Below are positions 1 through 8,350 of a stretch of DNA of 13,291 bases, one piece after another (within the stretch, counting starts at the first letter, position 1; every line of letters starts with the position of its first letter). Origin of the DNA: Smittium culicis (taxonomy: Eukaryota; Kickxellomycota; Harpellomycetes; Harpellales; Legeriomycetaceae); assembly GCA_001970855.1 (NCBI GenBank), contig LSSN01001352.1, positions 1-13,291 of the forward strand, in the 5' to 3' direction. Position numbers and translations under genes: made by a program. The notes beneath the pieces were generated by a model. The model ran no database searches. It worked only from the letters and a program-made list of their open reading frames with translations, and was not told the origin of the DNA.

Positions 1-332
1 CCAGACTCAAACTTCCCGGCTCTATGAGAATACATCCAGTATTTCATATCTCTCTGCTTAAACCGTACAAACAGACTTCATTTACTGGACGTTCCCAGTT
101 GCCACCATCTCCAATCGTCATAGATAATCAAGAGGAGTACGAAGTATCTGCTATCCTCGATTCTAAGATACATAGGGGCAAACTCAAGTATCTGATAGAC
201 TGGAAAGGCTACCCTCCTGAGGATCGAACATGGGAACCAGCCGAGGATGTTCATGCTCCTGATCTAGTATCTGATTTCCATGCCAAGTATCCAGAAAAGC
301 CACGATCAAGAGCCAGGCTTAGTGAGGGGTGA
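1..332 (+). CDS. Ty3/gypsy (chromovirus) polyprotein C-terminus with chromodomain, 5'-partial
   Basis: This is the last part of a gag-pol polyprotein: the end of integrase followed by a chromodomain, which in this family binds methylated histone tails and steers integration. The frame is open from the window edge (R-L-K-L-P-G-S at bases 3-23), so the Met at base 24 is internal and not a start. The segment after it, RIHPVFHISLLKPY, is the usual integrase tail. About 20 residues on comes the chromodomain, running from EEYEVSAIL through YLIDWKGYP to RTWEPAEDV, with the aromatic cage positions (Tyr of EYEV, Trp of DWKGY) and the TWEP motif intact. There are no stops or frameshifts until TGA at 330-332, which overlaps the polypurine tract directly before the LTR. 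Composition is visibly less A+T-rich than the rest of the window, suggesting a young copy. Most of the protein lies left of the window. The family call is firm; activity cannot be judged. Confidence 0.93.
   Translation, partial: RLKLPGSMRIHPVFHISLLKPYKQTSFTGRSQLPPSPIVIDNQEEYEVSAILDSKIHRGKLKYLIDWKGYPPEDRTWEPAEDVHAPDLVSDFHAKYPEKPRSRARLSEG
321..332 (+). other. Polypurine tract of element E0
   Basis: A purine-rich run (AGTGAGGGGTGA, one T inside and one near the end) sits immediately before the TGTCA start of the LTR. This is where the plus-strand primer of an LTR retrotransposon lies. It overlaps the polyprotein stop codon, so coding sequence and replication signal are compressed together. Confidence 0.75.
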
Positions 333-416
333 TGTCATGATCCAATCACGACATTGTGATAAATCGTTATCAATTTTGATTTCGATTTTCACAAAATTAA
401 TCACCCAACATTTTAC

Positions 417-440
417 ATTACTAATCATTTGATTAGTAAT
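417..440. other. Stem-loop 1 in LTR of E0
   Basis: A perfect 11-bp inverted repeat (ATTACTAATCA / TGATTAGTAAT) is separated by 2 nt. It lies in the presumed U3 region, 74 bp upstream of the TATA box. Confidence 0.8.
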
Positions 441-451
441 AGTTTATTTAC

Positions 452-482
452 TTTTGCCTAGAGATCCATTCTCTTGGCAAAA
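452..482. other. Stem-loop 2 in LTR of E0
   Basis: There are 13-nt arms (452-464 and 470-482) around a 5-nt loop, with 12 of 13 positions paired (a single T-T mismatch at 459/475). It starts 11 bp after stem-loop 1 and ends 31 bp before the TATA box. Confidence 0.85.
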
Positions 483-513
483 TAGTTTTGCGATTTCTTA
501 GTTTTTATTTAAG

Positions 514-521
514 TATAAATA
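514..521 (+). promoter_or_regulatory. TATA box in LTR of E0
   Basis: TATAAATA lies 182 bp into the LTR, a normal place for the U3 promoter of an LTR retrotransposon. An AATAAA polyadenylation signal follows at 554-559, inside the third stem-loop. Confidence 0.6.
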
Positions 522-528
522 CCTTGAG

Positions 529-561
529 ATTTTATTGATAAAAGATCTTTAGCAATAAAAT
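529..561. other. Stem-loop 3 in LTR of E0, enclosing the AATAAA signal
   Basis: A perfect 9-bp inverted repeat (ATTTTATTG at 529-537, CAATAAAAT at 553-561) has a 15-nt loop that itself contains the palindrome AAAGATCTTT (541-550). The 3' arm contains AATAAA (554-559), so the poly(A) signal would be base-paired in the transcript. Confidence 0.7.
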
Positions 562-630
562 ATCTTTTAAATCTAAACATATCAACATTAACAAATTATT
601 ATAATATTACTAAGTTGCTAAGCCGTGACA

Positions 631-1309
631 ACTTTATGCAAATAATTTCAGCTTTTCAAGCCTAAATTTTCAAGAGATAGCTACTACCACAAATAATAGT
701 TAAAAAATAAAAATTTTAGAGTATTAAATTAAAAATGTAAGTTTTTCAGAAATTAAAATAATAATGGGAAAATAGCTGAAGTAAGAAAAATAAAAAGTAA
801 AAAAATGTTTTTTTGCTAGTCATAAAAAAAACCTGCTTTAAAATATTGGTAATTAATTTTTTTTTCTATCATTAAAAATATCAATGTAGAGTTTAATAAA
901 TATAAATAAGTAAAAAATGATTCATTTTTTTAAAATTTGTAACGAATAGAAAAAATCATCTACAAATACTATAGTGGAGTTTATTCAATAGCAATTCGCA
1001 TAGATTTTCCAGAAAGTTAGCTATAAAAATATCAAATTTTTCTTTTATTTCTATTGATATCTGATGTAGGTTTTTTATAAAAAATAATACATATTGGAGG
1101 TTCTGAAAAAAAAAATTTATTAACTCTTTAACGTAATTTTAATTACTGCATTGAAAATGAGTTTATACTTAATTAGAATCAATTGAGTTCTTTAGAGCAA
1201 GTATTGAATTGTATTAGAATAATTGAAATTTAAAATTCAAATAATAAAAATATAGATTATAATAACTAATTTCGTCCATTAAAATAAAAAACTGTATCAT
1301 ATATTCGAA
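631..1309. other. Non-coding A+T-rich spacer
   Basis: No gene is visible. This stretch lies between the LTR of E0 and the last recognisable integrase block of E2. It should contain whatever is left of the E2 polyprotein tail and 3' LTR, but I could place neither boundary. Confidence 0.5.
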
Positions 1310-1968
1310 GATAATCAATTTTTTGAGGTCAGAACTTTATTGCTTCGCTTATTCATCTAAAAAAAATATTATTTCGTTCAAAAGACCTCGACAACTCCTA
1401 TATTTATATTTCATAAATTATACGTATTATAATATTTCAGAATTAATACCTACATGTTTATATAATTTTTTTCCTTGAGAATTGGTAATAATGAATTTAA
1501 ATAGTATGATTAGTCCAGAATACGTGTGATAGTATGTTTTGTACTGGATTTGCTGATATATAAACTATTTTTGGGAATAATGCTTTTCCTTCCAAATTTA
1601 TCATATGTTAGCATGAGCCTTGGCAATAATATAAATATGAATTGTGATTCTATCATTAGATAATGGTCACGAATGATATATTTTATAAAATAATTGTTTA
1701 TTAAATATTATTGCTTTTTAATTCTTAAATAGAGTAGTTTTAACTATAATCAAATTAAATCTCATATAATTTTATCAGTATATTAATGGTAAATTATCTT
1801 ATCCGAGTGAAAGTTAATCATTGATGGGTACTTAATTTGTTGCCCCAGAATTTTTCTTTTTAGGAATAATTGCTTGAAGTAAGATCTATTTTTTAATATG
1901 ACTTTTTTTTGTCTATTAATATCATATGCGTTTCTAGAAATTGATATGTTACTGCAAATATCCATCAT
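1310..1968 (-). pseudogene. E2 integrase remnant (catalytic core and GPY/F module)
   Basis: Integrase would insert the cDNA into the host genome. The block starting at 1968 reads MMDICSNISISRNAYDI, which aligns with the M-D-F...L-P-x-S-x-x-G-Y-D-x-I segment around the first catalytic Asp of Ty3/gypsy integrases. The same frame stays open to about 1783 and has S-D-K near 1798, at about the distance expected for the second Asp (usual motif S-D-R-D). Further on, at about 1390-1310, RSFERNNIFFR then ISEAIKF*PQKI resemble the C-terminal GPY/F module (G-P-F-E-I ... P-P), with GP replaced. The distance between the two blocks (about 190 codons) is somewhat shorter than usual, so a deletion is likely. 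The catalytic Glu was not identified. This is clearly non-functional. Confidence 0.5.
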
Positions 1969-2369
1969 AGATACTATTTTAGCTTTTTATCAGATATAAA
2001 TTCTATCAATACAAATTTTCTGGTGACCATATTAGCTTAACTTTCAAATATTAATTTAAAGGAGCAATCATAATAAGTTTTTACCATTTTTTTTGAGTAA
2101 AATATCAAATTATTATATAAAAAAGTACCAGAAAAAAAACTGAGATAATATTGAAGTTAAGGTTTTATGATATCATGTTTTCCTATTCTTTCGCTAAGGT
2201 ACTCTAGCAGCTATAATGATTTTAAATCTTAATATTATTATATATATTTTAATTTATAAAGACTTTTAACAATGATGCGCGAAAATATTTCAACCATACA
2301 CTTTTAGAGTTTAAAAATCAACATTTGAGATAAATATTTTATAAAAATTCATAGAAATAAGATGAGAAG

Positions 2370-2884
2370 CTCTAATTCAGATTAACATTATTTAACTATT
2401 GTGACACCTGTCAGCAGCATCTTTTTTCTGATCTCGATAGATCTAGAATTAAGAAAATATTAAACTTGTATTAACAATATAATGAGAATTAATGCGAATT
2501 TCACGAATAGTTTGAAATCTAAAGTTAAAGAGGTTGAATTTTATGAAACCTTCTTGAAAATAATAAAATATATTCAAAAAGATGATAACCTTAAATCTTT
2601 TAAATATAACTTAACTTGTAAATATAAAGAACAAAATTTGGTAATTTTTGATAGTTTATTTTATTTAAGTTAAACCCCATAAAAAAATAACCGAGTTTTT
2701 TAAAAAAAAAAAAAAAAAAAAACAGCTCTTTTCATAAAAAAATAGAAATCGAAAGAAAATCTCACAATTTCTATACATCCAAACCCTGCGCTGTCAAATC
2801 AAGCAACTAAAACCTGCAGAACCTTCAATAACACTTATAGTCGAGAGCTATTTCTATTCAAAGCTTATCCATCCTATATCTTAA
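2370..2884 (-). pseudogene. E2 RNase H remnant
   Basis: RNase H degrades the RNA template during reverse transcription. The active-site start FDSAGFGC has its Asp codon at 2793-2795 and matches the family's [T/C]-D-A-S-G-F-G pattern, about 30 codons after the RT connection as usual. Next come YFFMGFNLNKINYQ (near 2693-2650), matching the A-Y-A-S-R-x-L...N-Y segment, and KI*GYHLFE (near 2600-2570), matching K-I-W-R-H-Y-L-Y-G with the Trp turned into a stop. A run of 21 A (2702-2722, T on this strand) falls between the first two motifs and shifts the frame. The usual ADALSR end is only vaguely recognisable near 2390. Confidence 0.55.
2702..2722 (+). repeat. A21 homopolymer
   Basis: There are twenty-one consecutive A after T2701. 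It lies inside the RNase H remnant of E2, which reads through on both sides, so it is better explained as slippage expansion than as the poly(A) tail of a retroposon. The exact length is prone to sequencing error. Confidence 0.8.
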
Positions 2885-3740
2885 ACCATAGACTACTTTT
2901 TCGGAACATCTTTCATTGAAGAAGAAATTAAGTTGACTCTTCACTTTTATTATAGAATCTGATTGGTTTGCTTACAGTCGCTGTAAATCAAAAATTATGA
3001 TTAAATCTCAGCAAAATAAGCTGATTCCTGCATTCATTTATTCAAACCAAAATTAGAAATTCGCCAAGTGATTTGGTTTATACATTAAAAATACGATCCT
3101 TATAAATATTCAACATAGATAAGTTAATTTCTCATCCTGTTTTACGGCATTAAATGATTCCTAGTAGAAGATAACGCGATAATTTAAAAAAAATTTTGAC
3201 CTAAAAAGCTTTATATATAGATATAAAAGTGAGTATAAAGCATATAAAGTCAGTTATCTTAAAATAAAGCACCTCATGGATCAAAGCATTTTCTATCACT
3301 CGTTTGGAGAAAAAATCTAAGAAGCGAATGATAGTCGGAAATTATTGTAGAAGAATACAGCAGATCTGTATGCTGAACGGTGCAGGTAGAAATTCTGATC
3401 AGTTGAAAAATACTCAAACTGAAACACCGCCGAACATAGAAAATAATTAATCAAAATATTTTTATTTTCCTGGAAAATGCGCTTTACGTGAAACAAATTT
3501 ATCTATAAAGATATGTTTTGGTCGATAGTATGATGCAGCCTCTCAAAGTTTCAATCAGTATGGGTTTAATTATAGATAAAAAGCAGGTCACTAATATCTT
3601 CGACATAGAATTTTTTATTCTGCTTTAAAAAAATGATACAGAGTGCGAGATTTATCCGGTTCGACAAAAACAGCATCCTCAAAAATCATAGATATGAGAT
3701 CTCAGCCATTTAATCTCTGCTTAAGTTATTACAAGAGAAG
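2885..3740 (-). pseudogene. E2 reverse transcriptase remnant
   Basis: RT copies element RNA into cDNA. Blocks in order on the minus strand: NG*DLISMIFEDAVFVEP (about 3715-3655) aligns with G-F-I-x-P-S...P-V-x-F-V at the start of the domain; L-C-I-I...N-K...I-S-D-L-L (3643-3581) aligns with the family's C-V-D-Y-R-x-L-N-K...I-x-D-L-L block, its first catalytic-domain neighbourhood, with about four codons missing; EFLPAPFSIQICCILLQ (3395-3345) aligns with Y-E-F-L-x-M-P-F-G-L-x-N-A-P-x-x-F-Q with exact spacing from P-F to Q. The YLDD motif is not clearly recoverable after this. FTATVSKPIRFYNKSEES (about 2987-2930) and RKSSLWFK match the thumb-to-RNase H connection. There are several stops and at least three frame changes. 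A gypsy RT is the only family I find that explains all blocks. Confidence 0.65.
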
Positions 3741-4789
3741 TAATATCGCAGCTTTTCGTGGTTTCCGACGGATAATTATCTTTTATCATATGAATGAAGT
3801 GATAAAAAAAGCAAAATTACACTTTAAAACTTTCTAAATCAACTTTAATGCCATGCTAAATATGACTGGGAGACTCAGATCAGTATCTATCCAGTATTAT
3901 CTAAACAGAGGCATGGATTAACGGGATTTAAGGTTTTAACCCTTGTCCTCAATCAGCATTATAATTCAACATAAGTATTTGATCATTCAACTTCTTTCGA
4001 TCTCGTACTGATAAATAAAGCTTGTCTAAATAATCTCTGATTTTACTGAATTGAACATGACTATCAATTCAAGAGTATATCAATATATTTTTCATTAACC
4101 TACAGACTCTCAACAAGTTCCTTCGTCAGATATTTACAAAAATTATAGTTATTAGGATACGAATTTTAGCTTAAATAGGAAATCTTTAAACCAGTGTGAA
4201 TCAAATAAAAAACATATTTAATTGGAAGCTAACGCAACTTTATAACAAGATTTTTTTAGATATTCCAAAAAAAACTCAATTACAATCGATAACGCACTTT
4301 ATTTTGGTAATTTATTTGAAAACTTTTTTGATCAATTTACCTTTACGAAAAAACTTGAGTATCCGAAGAGTACCTTTTAAAAATTTAAAAGCAGGAAAAA
4401 TTATCCTAAAAAATTTGTGAAAATACTATAAATAAATTTAAAGATATTCTATTTGCGTAAAACCACTTTTTTTCGTGCTGAAGAGATTGAATAAATTAAA
4501 TAATTCCACATGATAAGATGTAAACCATGAATATCGACTGCAATATTGTAAGAGCCGGTGATTCAGAATCGTTCATTCTGTTAATAGAAACATATGAAAT
4601 GAATATTTGAATATTTTCTACCATATAACCCAGTGCTAAAGATATTTTCAGATTCGAGAGAAAATTATTTGGTGATGATTATGGTATATAAACTATACTC
4701 AAGGATTTCGAGTCAATTAGTAGCTTTTATTCGCATCAAATTCTAATATGAATCGGTTTATTTAAATTTTAGTCTCTTTGTAGCTGTTT

Positions 4790-5209
4790 TGGTCTATATT
4801 TTTTATTTTTAAAAGCAAATTCCATCACTCTGGTGTACTTGAAACTTTTTGAATTTTGATTTTCGAAATTTCCGGCGATTTATAAGTAACCTTTATCTCA
4901 ATCCTTGCCATAAAAATCGTCCTGAAAGCTGAATATATATGATATTTAATGAAACATCCAAAAAAAAATATAGAATGACTACATAAAAGACAATAACAAT
5001 AATGAAAAATAATTAAGAGCAGTATCTTTTCTATGTGAGTTCATAGATGATAAAATGATATCAAATGAGCTATAAGGAATGCGGATCATATTTAAATATT
5101 TTTTCCAGAATTTAACACTGTTTAAAAAAGATTTATCATGGTTAAATGGTTTCACTGGACCAACAACTACTGCTTCACAGCTTGATATATGATCGCATAA
5201 ATTATTCAA
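4790..5209 (-). pseudogene. E2 gag-like remnant
   Basis: Gag forms the particle shell around element RNA. One minus-strand frame carries, in order, VKPFNHDKS (codons at about 5155-5129), FLNSVKFWKKYLNMIRIP, DTALNYF (5026-5006), FWMFH, FQDDFYGKD, GNFENQ and FKYTRVMEFA (about 4843-4815). This follows the retrotransposon gag pattern F-x-G-D...fL...Y...A-L-x-W-F...F-x-D...Y-T-x-x-F. The frame holds for about 115 codons with four stops and no frameshift, unusually coherent for noise in such A+T-rich DNA. The first 76 codons (5209-4982) are uninterrupted and begin with Met, which may or may not be the original start. No zinc knuckle was found downstream. Confidence 0.55.
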
Positions 5210-6399
5210 AAATTCTGCAGTGAACTACTGATTCTCAACATTATCACGCAATTAAGAAAAACGGAAAATTTTTTTTCATTATCATGAAAAAATTATATCT
5301 ATGGTTTATAATTACTTCAAAAAATTGATGCTTAAAGCTTGGATAATCAGCGTGTAGCCCTCAAGTTCCAAGGTCGTTCTAATACAGCAATTTAAATAAA
5401 AATTGAAAAAATATGGCTCAAGATTAGATACGGGTAGCAGTCATGAACCGATTTTAGAATTTTTTATCATTATTTTTAAATATTAATTAGATATATTTTT
5501 TGTAAAATGTATACTATAATTTAATTTTTAATAATTATTCTTTCATTACCTTTCTTTCCTATCTTACTTATATGTCTTTTTTATTTTTGTTTAATAAAAA
5601 TCAAGATCAGAAAAGGTATAAAAAAGCTATGATTTGTGTATTTGATTTGTTACTAGTATCTTGCAATATTTTATTATAACGAATAATTATTGACTAAAAG
5701 TATTATAATTCCTGAATTACGGAAATTTAGTTCACTAAAATGATCCTATAAATACCATTAAACGTAGCATAAATTTTTAGAGTTATATCGAATCAATGAA
5801 AAAGCCGAAAAAAATCTAGTAGATCATGTTTTAAACTACTTAAAACTTACCCAGAGGCTGAAATCTAGGCGCTGATCAACAAAACATTATAAATATTTAA
5901 TAATTTTATGGTAGTAAAATCAAAGACTGTAAAAAATTCTCCAATAATAAATTAGTATTTAAAGATGAAAATTAAATTCAGATTAAGCCAAATTTTTGTA
6001 TTATATCCTATTTTAATTTGAGTAAAGATATTTTGCTTAATATTGATAACTAAATAATAATTTAACGCTTTTGTTTAACAGAACAGGTAATTTATTTTAG
6101 AGTAAAAAACGAACCCTTATATGAAGTGGAAATACTTTCACTCTTTATACCATTTTCCTAAAAGAAAATGGCTCGAATATAAAATAATAAATAAATGTAA
6201 TTATAAATTGCATACTCTTAATTTAAATACAAACCAATCTTATAGAACTTTGTTCGAAACCTAGATCCATTTTAAATTGATTAATTCATTGTCAATATAA
6301 TTCGTATTTAAATTAGTTCAGAAAAAATTCACTAGAACACTGCAGCTCTCCATTTCCTAAATAAACACTCGTAAATGGTATAAGGTAAGTTATCAATCT
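5210..6399. other. Spacer between E1 and E2, no gene seen
   Basis: This lies downstream of the E1 integrase and upstream of the E2 gag, both on the minus strand, so it should hold the E1 polyprotein end and 3' LTR and the E2 5' LTR and leader. I could not find matching LTR ends or a primer-binding site. The only structural landmark is a stem-loop at 6150-6171 followed on the minus strand by TATAAAG. Confidence 0.5.
6150..6171. other. Stem-loop next to a minus-strand TATA-like sequence
   Basis: There is a perfect 8-bp inverted repeat (CCATTTTC / GAAAATGG) with a 6-nt loop. On the minus strand TATAAAG follows directly. The stem-loop plus TATA arrangement resembles that in LTR1 and LTR3, so it may mark the eroded 3' LTR of E1; no ends were found. 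Confidence 0.4.
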
Positions 6400-7570
6400 C
6401 GAAACATAAAAAAATAGCCTCTTCAAATTTTCTGATTCGATAGTTCTAATTTATCTGAAAGTTCCTCATCGAATTTGTAAGGCACAGCGTACCTCTGGGT
6501 AATTTTACTGGGAGTTTTTTTTTTCTTTCGTAGACTTTTTTTTAATTGTAAAACATAATCTTTCAAATTAAAATTTGTTTTTTTGATGCTTCTATACTAA
6601 TTATTTGTGTTTGAAATCTCAACTTCGACAAATAGTCTAATTCGGCTACTCTTTATTCTTCTGATTTTTTAAATTTTTCTTTCGGAACGAAAAAGATCGG
6701 AAATTTAGGTTCCAATTCACAAAATAAATAAAAATTTGCGTACTCGGCTCTTGAATTAGTCCTTAGTATTAATCCAAATATTATATTATTTAAATATGAA
6801 TCTCATCAGTCCATATTATTGATAGAACTAATTTTTATAGCGTATCGAACACTATGATTTAGTTTTTCGACAGTACCAGCCCAATCAAGCTGGTACTAGT
6901 ATAATGTAATGAGTTTAACATTATTTTTTTTTTCAAGCTAAAGTATTCATTTAATTTACTTGATTTAAAGCAGATGCTTTGGTTGGCTGCTATTGATTCT
7001 GACACGCCAAATAACGCAAAATCGTTGGAAACAACGCTAATAACGAAGATATCTGTAGTATCTAGTGTGATTTTAGCATACGGAAACTCACTTAAGCTTT
7101 CAAAAATTGTCAAAATGCATCAATTACAATTTATTAGATACGTTTAACGGTGCAAACAATATCAATTTTTCTTAATAAATATTGAAATTGTAGCAAAATT
7201 TCCAACTAATTTATAATAGGCAACCGATGAGCAAATTATTGACGCTTTTGACAGCTTTATACATAATTTAGAACCTCTAAATAAAATTTTTCTCTCAAGA
7301 ACCTTTTGCGAATTCACGAACATTAAGTTCTAAGAACAAATTCTCATCCCGATGATGCAGAATGCTATAAATTTTAAATTTTTCCTCGATCGTTTCGACA
7401 AGATATATTGTTTCCTTATTATTTTTCTATAATACACATTTTACAAATATAAAATCCTATATTGATACTTCTATTCATCTATAATTTTCCATTAAGCTAA
7501 TAATATAATACTTCTTGAAAACTTATTTCAAAATGATATCATAATTTTTTCATTTTCTAGTAACAAAATT
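6400..7570 (-). pseudogene. E1 integrase remnant (zinc finger, core, GPY/F)
   Basis: The N-terminal HHCC zinc-binding region is traceable: an adjacent His pair (7357-7352) about 75 codons after the RNase H end, then F-Y-L-E-V-L...SCQKRQ (Cys codon 7253-7251), where the second Cys of S-C-x-x-C-Q has become Arg (7244-7242). The core begins in an 84-codon open stretch (7113-6862) whose S-E-F-P-Y-A...D-I-F-V-I-S-V-V-S-N-D-F-A-L-F sits where the family has L-P...I-x-V-V-V-D-R-x-S-K; the catalytic Asp would be Ser. The rest of the core is unreadable. The C-terminus is clear: DYVLQLKKSLRKKKKLP (from 6560), then RYAVPYKF (6494-6471), matching G-D-x-V-L-L...L-R...R-Y-x-G-P-Y-K-V. Both ends are convincing; the middle is tentative. 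Confidence 0.7.
6872..6897. other. Stem-loop inside the E1 integrase remnant
   Basis: A perfect 9-bp inverted repeat (AGTACCAGC / GCTGGTACT) has an 8-nt loop and is more G+C-rich than its surroundings. It falls where the integrase core ceases to be readable, so it may belong to a small insertion. Confidence 0.6.
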
Positions 7571-7938
7571 TTCCCATGTCTTGACAAATAATCTGCGAAA
7601 GTATTATACTTGGCTTACCTGTGCTAAATTTAACAGTAGTATTCGCTTAAAAATTTTTATACAGCGTTCTATTCACCCGTAAGAATATTTTTCTTTGAAT
7701 AGAATTGCAACTGCTGAGTTATCTGTGTATAGTATAAAAAATCTACCAAGTAAACATGCCATAAAAATTTTTATTGAAGCTATAGCTTATAGAGCCTCTT
7801 GCTCATAATATTTTTAATTTCTTTATGCGGGTTATATACTTATTGAATAAAATTCTGTTGTTATAAGGTCTTTTATTATCTTTACAATGCTTCAATACAT
7901 CTACAATACATCTCCAATTGCTAAAATTAACGCATCAG

Positions 7939-8275
7939 TGTCGTAGCTAATTTTAGTCACGCACCGAGCTTTATTACTTCGCTTGGGTTTTATATATATT
8001 TTATTTACTGATTTATATTAATAAAATAAAGGGAGGAATAGAAAGTTATTTTTATTATATTTATTTTATTAGAGGAGTTCCATGAGACCCCTGATAATTT
8101 GGGTCTTCGTTCTCCCTTTATATGTTTTTAAGTTTGTTATCAAATTAAAGTAAGTTTCGTATAATGGGAGTAGAATGAATCTGGATATCTCGAGTCAATC
8201 TATTCCTAATCACTATCAATTTTCTATTGTTAGATGTTAGATAACATCAACCCTTGTCGGAATCTCCCTACGACA
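7939..8275 (-). repeat. LTR2: solo LTR (337 bp) inserted in E1 RNase H
   Basis: The ends are TGTCGTAG (7939-7946) and CTACGACA (8268-8275), a perfect 8-bp inverted terminal repeat with TG...CA. Flanking copies of TCAG (7935-7938 and 8276-8279; CTGA on the minus strand) form a 4-bp target-site duplication; the shared word extends to CACTGA if LTR end bases are included. Removing the unit restores the RNase H active-site reading. No internal retrotransposon sequence lies between the ends, so it is a solo LTR left by LTR-LTR recombination. Orientation is probably minus: CATATAAAGGG reads toward lower coordinates (TATAAA at 8122-8117), with AATAAA signals after it near 8070-8060. Inner stem-loops: GATGTTA/TAACATC (8233-8248) and AGACCC/GGGTCT (8085-8106). 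Confidence 0.88.
8117..8122 (-). promoter_or_regulatory. TATA box in LTR2
   Basis: TATAAA on the minus strand lies about 154 bp from the presumed 5' end of LTR2 (8275). A stem-loop (8085-8106) follows around the expected transcription start, and AATAAA signals lie about 50 bp downstream. This is the main reason for giving LTR2 a minus orientation. Confidence 0.5.
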
Positions 8276-8350
8276 TCAGTGGACAATATTAAAATATTAT
8301 CTTCATATGGATATTTTTAACTTATACCGTGTTAATTAATTCTTTTGTTT

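Larger units (their letters stand above)
333..630 (+). repeat. 3' LTR of element E0 (298 bp)
   Basis: The boundaries are inferred from the polypurine tract on the left and from matching ends: TGTCATG at 333-339 and the inverse CGTGACA at 624-630, a 7-bp inverted terminal repeat with one mismatch and the canonical TG...CA ends. Inside are a TATAAATA box (514-521), an AATAAA (554-559) and three stem-loops (417-440, 452-482, 529-561). The sequence after it, ACTTT at 631-635, should be one copy of the target-site duplication; the partner lies left of the window at the far end of E0. The LTR is more A+T-rich than the coding end beside it. Confidence 0.85.
1310..5209 (-). mobile_element. E2: decayed Ty3/gypsy retrotransposon
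   Basis: Minus-strand conceptual translation, allowing stops and frameshifts, gives gag (about 5209-4790), RT (about 3740-3260), RT connection (about 3010-2885), RNase H (about 2800-2380) and integrase (about 1968-1310). The order gag-RT-RNase H-integrase is that of Ty3/gypsy (copia has integrase before RT). Each block alone is weak, but most spacings fit: about 67 codons from the ISDLL block to the PF motif of RT, about 30 from the connection to the RNase H Asp, and about 57 between the first two integrase acidic positions. A possible protease remnant is L-S-C-G at about 4501-4519, where D-S-G is expected; I do not rely on it. LTRs are not recognisable. Confidence 0.72.
7571..8350 (-). pseudogene. 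E1 RNase H remnant, split by LTR2
   Basis: RNase H would remove the RNA strand during reverse transcription. Ignoring LTR2 (7939-8275) and one copy of its TSD, the minus strand reads NILILSTDALILAIGDVL, the family's E-T-D-A-S-x-x-A-I-G-x-V-L active-site block with its catalytic Asp kept. Then FYSISI*PA*RN (near 7852-7815) matches F-Y-S-R-K-L-x-P-A-E-R-N, YEQEAL (7807-7790) matches the Y-E-x-E-x-L segment with its catalytic Glu region, and LYTDNSAVAILFK (from about 7732) matches the T-D-x-x-x-L block. ADYLSRHG (7596-7573) is the domain's closing A-D-x-L-S-R. There are at least four stops and several frame changes. Confidence 0.85.

Noticed and set aside
880..1075. Minus-strand frame with LHQIS and ENLCELL resembling the HPQTDGQTER to ELLPLAEFAYN part of integrase
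   Set aside because: It lies beyond the E2 GPY/F block (1390-1310), so the order is wrong unless another element is present; the match is too weak alone.
1335..1350. 16-bp word shared with 7969-7984 (one mismatch), suggesting a second LTR2 copy
   Set aside because: Similarity stops at once on both sides, and the site falls in the E2 GPY/F block; likely chance.
2482..2673. 63-codon plus-strand ORF
   Set aside because: It lies opposite the E2 RNase H remnant and has no recognisable domain; taken as a shadow.
3643..3837. 64-codon plus-strand ORF
   Set aside because: It lies opposite the start of the E2 RT remnant; no recognisable family.
4196..4420. 74-codon plus-strand ORF without an ATG start
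   Set aside because: Lys/Leu/Ile-rich composition typical of random A+T-rich DNA; no motif.
4501..4519. L-S-C-G-I-I on the minus strand as the E2 protease active site
   Set aside because: Asp and the following Ala are both absent; position is plausible but the evidence is insufficient for a feature.
6862..7113. 84-codon minus-strand ORF as an independent gene
   Set aside because: It sits exactly at the expected start of the E1 integrase core and fits its pattern loosely; treated as part of that pseudogene.
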